Source of the DNA: UBA2030 sp049969475
Lineage (GTDB): Bacteria; Bacteroidota; Bacteroidia; Bacteroidales; TTA-H9
Length of the DNA: 64,000 bases
Reading direction: 5' to 3'
Assembly: GCA_049969475.1 (NCBI GenBank)
Contig: JBMFOU010000011.1
Coordinates: forward strand, 26,674-90,673
Part shown: piece after piece, positions 63,037-64,000 of the stretch
Numbering within the stretch: the stretch's first letter is position 1
Layout of the letters: the number at the start of each line of letters is the position of its first letter
The notes under the pieces: generated by a model
The model's input: only the letters and a program-made list of their open reading frames with translations
What the model was told of the DNA's origin: nothing
The model's database searches: none
Position numbers and translations under genes: made by a program

Positions 63037-63699
63037 TTGCTTAATATTTTCATTGCCATAGTTTTAGCCTACTTTCTGGGCAGTATACCTACGGCTGTAT
63101 GGGTAGGTCATTGGATGTATCATATCGACATCCGCAACCATGGAAGCCACAATGCAGGAGCTACCAATACCTTAAGGGTGCTGGGTCCCAAAGCCGGTAT
63201 CCCAGTACTCCTCTTCGATGTATTTAAAGGCTGGCTGGCGGTAAGCTTGGCTTCATGGCTCTGTTGGGAAACTTTACAGGGAAGCAGTAAGGAACTGTTT
63301 CTGATAGCAGCAGGGGTAGCTGCGGTGCTAGGTCATGTCTTTCCTTTGTTTGCTGGCTTCAGAGGGGGAAAAGGGGTAGCCACCCTGCTTGGGATGGGCA
63401 TAGCCCTTTTCCCTTGGCCGGCCCTTGCAGCAGTGGGCGTATTCACCCTCATGATGCTGCTTTTTAGAATAGTCTCCCTCGCATCTATTACTGCAGGCAT
63501 CACGTTTCCTTTGTGGGTATTTTTCTTGCCTTACCAACCCCGCCCCAACCTGCCCCTCCTCCTACTCAGCCTATTAGTAGCCGTCTTCATTCCCCTTACC
63601 CACCGTTCCAACATTCTTAGGCTGCTTAAAGGACAGGAAAAGAAACTCACTATCGCATCTCGCCCTCAACAAAATAATGAAAAACATCAAAAACCGTAG
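63037..63699 (+). CDS. plsY: Acyl-phosphate:glycerol-3-phosphate acyltransferase
   Basis: A 220-residue inner-membrane enzyme making lysophosphatidic acid, the first step of phospholipid synthesis. It has about six hydrophobic helices and the PlsY motifs G-S-I-P-T-A, H-G-S-H-N-A-G-A-T-N and G-G-K-G-V-A-T. TTG 63037 is the start; no ATG is in frame before the first helix. The 20 or so C-terminal residues are a polar basic tail beyond the usual end. Confidence 0.93.
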   Translation: MLNIFIAIVLAYFLGSIPTAVWVGHWMYHIDIRNHGSHNAGATNTLRVLGPKAGIPVLLFDVFKGWLAVSLASWLCWETLQGSSKELFLIAAGVAAVLGHVFPLFAGFRGGKGVATLLGMGIALFPWPALAAVGVFTLMMLLFRIVSLASITAGITFPLWVFFLPYQPRPNLPLLLLSLLVAVFIPLTHRSNILRLLKGQEKKLTIASRPQQNNEKHQKP

Positions 63700-63761
63700 A
63701 CTGACTTGGTCGAATAAGAATCATCCCGCCATTTCATTTCTTCGATAAGTGTGCAGGCTGG

Positions 63762-63803
63762 AGGAAAAATAAATAAGCCCCGAAATGCGATGCATACCGG
63801 GGC
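63762..63803 (-). terminator. Terminator for the truncated right-edge gene
   Basis: On the minus strand GCCCCG / CGGGGC (63803-63798 and 63782-63777) form a 6-bp stem, followed by TTATTTATTTTT. The lack of T on the plus side shows it serves the minus-strand gene. Confidence 0.7.
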
Positions 63804-63830
63804 GAAAACATGAAAATTGGGTGGGCCACA

Positions 63831-64000
63831 CTAATCCGTTAACCGTTTACGACTGTCCCATACCTTTTTGGCCCCATAGCCTGCCGCCAGGGCTACCAAC
63901 AGGGCCACTCCACTCCCGATGGGTGCCGAGCCTCCCGGTGTCTGATTACCTGACTGGCCATGACCACCTCCCGGGGGTGGGGGGGGATCCTGGGAAAATA
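63831..64000 (-). CDS. Small secreted protein with PID-CTERM-like sorting tail, C-terminal part
   Basis: The last 55 codons of a minus-strand gene that runs off the right edge (stop TAG 63833-63831). The visible chain begins F-S-Q, a likely signal-peptide cleavage end, then D-P-P-P-P-P-G-G-G-H-G, a Gly-Ser linker with P-G-G-S-A-P-I-G-S-G, one hydrophobic helix (V-A-L-L-V-A-L-A-A-G-Y-G-A) and a basic end (K-K-V-W-D-S-R-K-R). This is the layout of the short Bacteroidetes proteins with a C-terminal sorting-type segment; relatives have PID-G-G where this has PIGSG. A run of eight C (63988-63981 on the complement) is near the edge. The gene was missed by a simple start-to-stop search because it lacks its start. 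Confidence 0.6.
   Translation of the reverse strand, partial: FSQDPPPPPGGGHGQSGNQTPGGSAPIGSGVALLVALAAGYGAKKVWDSRKRLTD

Overview
The window looks like a piece of a Bacteroidota (Bacteroidetes) chromosome, most likely a Bacteroidales-type anaerobe or a near relative. Evidence seen in the sequence: many genes are preceded by the Bacteroidetes -7 box TAnnTTTG, in five cases with a TTG at about the -33 position and a spacing of 18-20; Shine-Dalgarno sequences are mostly absent; there are type IX secretion (T9SS) parts and cargo-type proteins; and several genes are of types known mainly from this phylum (DUF3822, DUF4835, DUF5103/T9SS plug, short AMP nucleosidase, TGS-nucleoside kinase, Rpb6-like omega). 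This is a draft assembly: a run of exactly 100 N lies at 1656-1755 inside a 7-bp tandem repeat. Almost everything is core chromosome. I see no prophage, IS element, CRISPR array or conjugative module.

Layout. 1-1543 (minus): a small membrane-anchored protein, DUF3822 and the first 14 codons of rsmD. 1600-3565: a damaged stretch with the gap, an outer-membrane porin gene carrying two apparent frameshifts, and an HsdR-N-like nuclease-fold gene with an in-frame stop. 3724-11452 (minus): one long operon, lytic transglycosylase - uvrA - nucleoside kinase - two-domain retropepsin - MATE exporter, with 4-bp overlaps or short gaps. 11620-17159: clpC and gyrA diverge from a shared 305-bp region. 17276-25348 (plus): a TPR protein, a BNR-repeat T9SS cargo protein, a small membrane protein and TamB, convergent with holA-amn and an EamA transporter (25330-28188, minus). 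28247-34924 (plus): amrS, the T9SS plug protein, then DUF2520 - KdsC-like phosphatase - UbiA prenyltransferase - GtrA - LptF/G permease. 34952-38573: two glycosyltransferases and dprA. 38980-42035: a T9SS-cargo-like protein overlapping a TonB-dependent receptor. 42244-48117: bamD - omega - coaBC - DUF4835 - recN - fabI. 48299-52020: a sigma-54 activator, an outer-membrane beta-barrel protein and a single-domain response regulator. 52093-56680: tRNA-Thr, ETF beta/alpha, acyl-CoA dehydrogenase and an orphan gene. 56801-63699: tpiA, prmA, a 1516-residue secreted protein and plsY. The right edge cuts a small minus-strand gene with a Pro-rich, Gly-rich C-terminal sorting-like tail.

Functionally the window is dominated by envelope biogenesis (TamB, BamD, LptF/G, KdsC-like, PlsY, T9SS plug, DUF4835, lytic transglycosylase), DNA maintenance (UvrA, GyrA, HolA, DprA, RecN), protein quality control (ClpC) and central metabolism. 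I found no convincing new multi-gene system. The items most worth a second look are the tandem retropepsin, the 15-bp inverted repeat upstream of the sigma-54 activator, the 11-base homopolymers inside bamD and coaBC, the damaged porin/HsdR-N region, and the truncated sorting-domain gene at the right edge.
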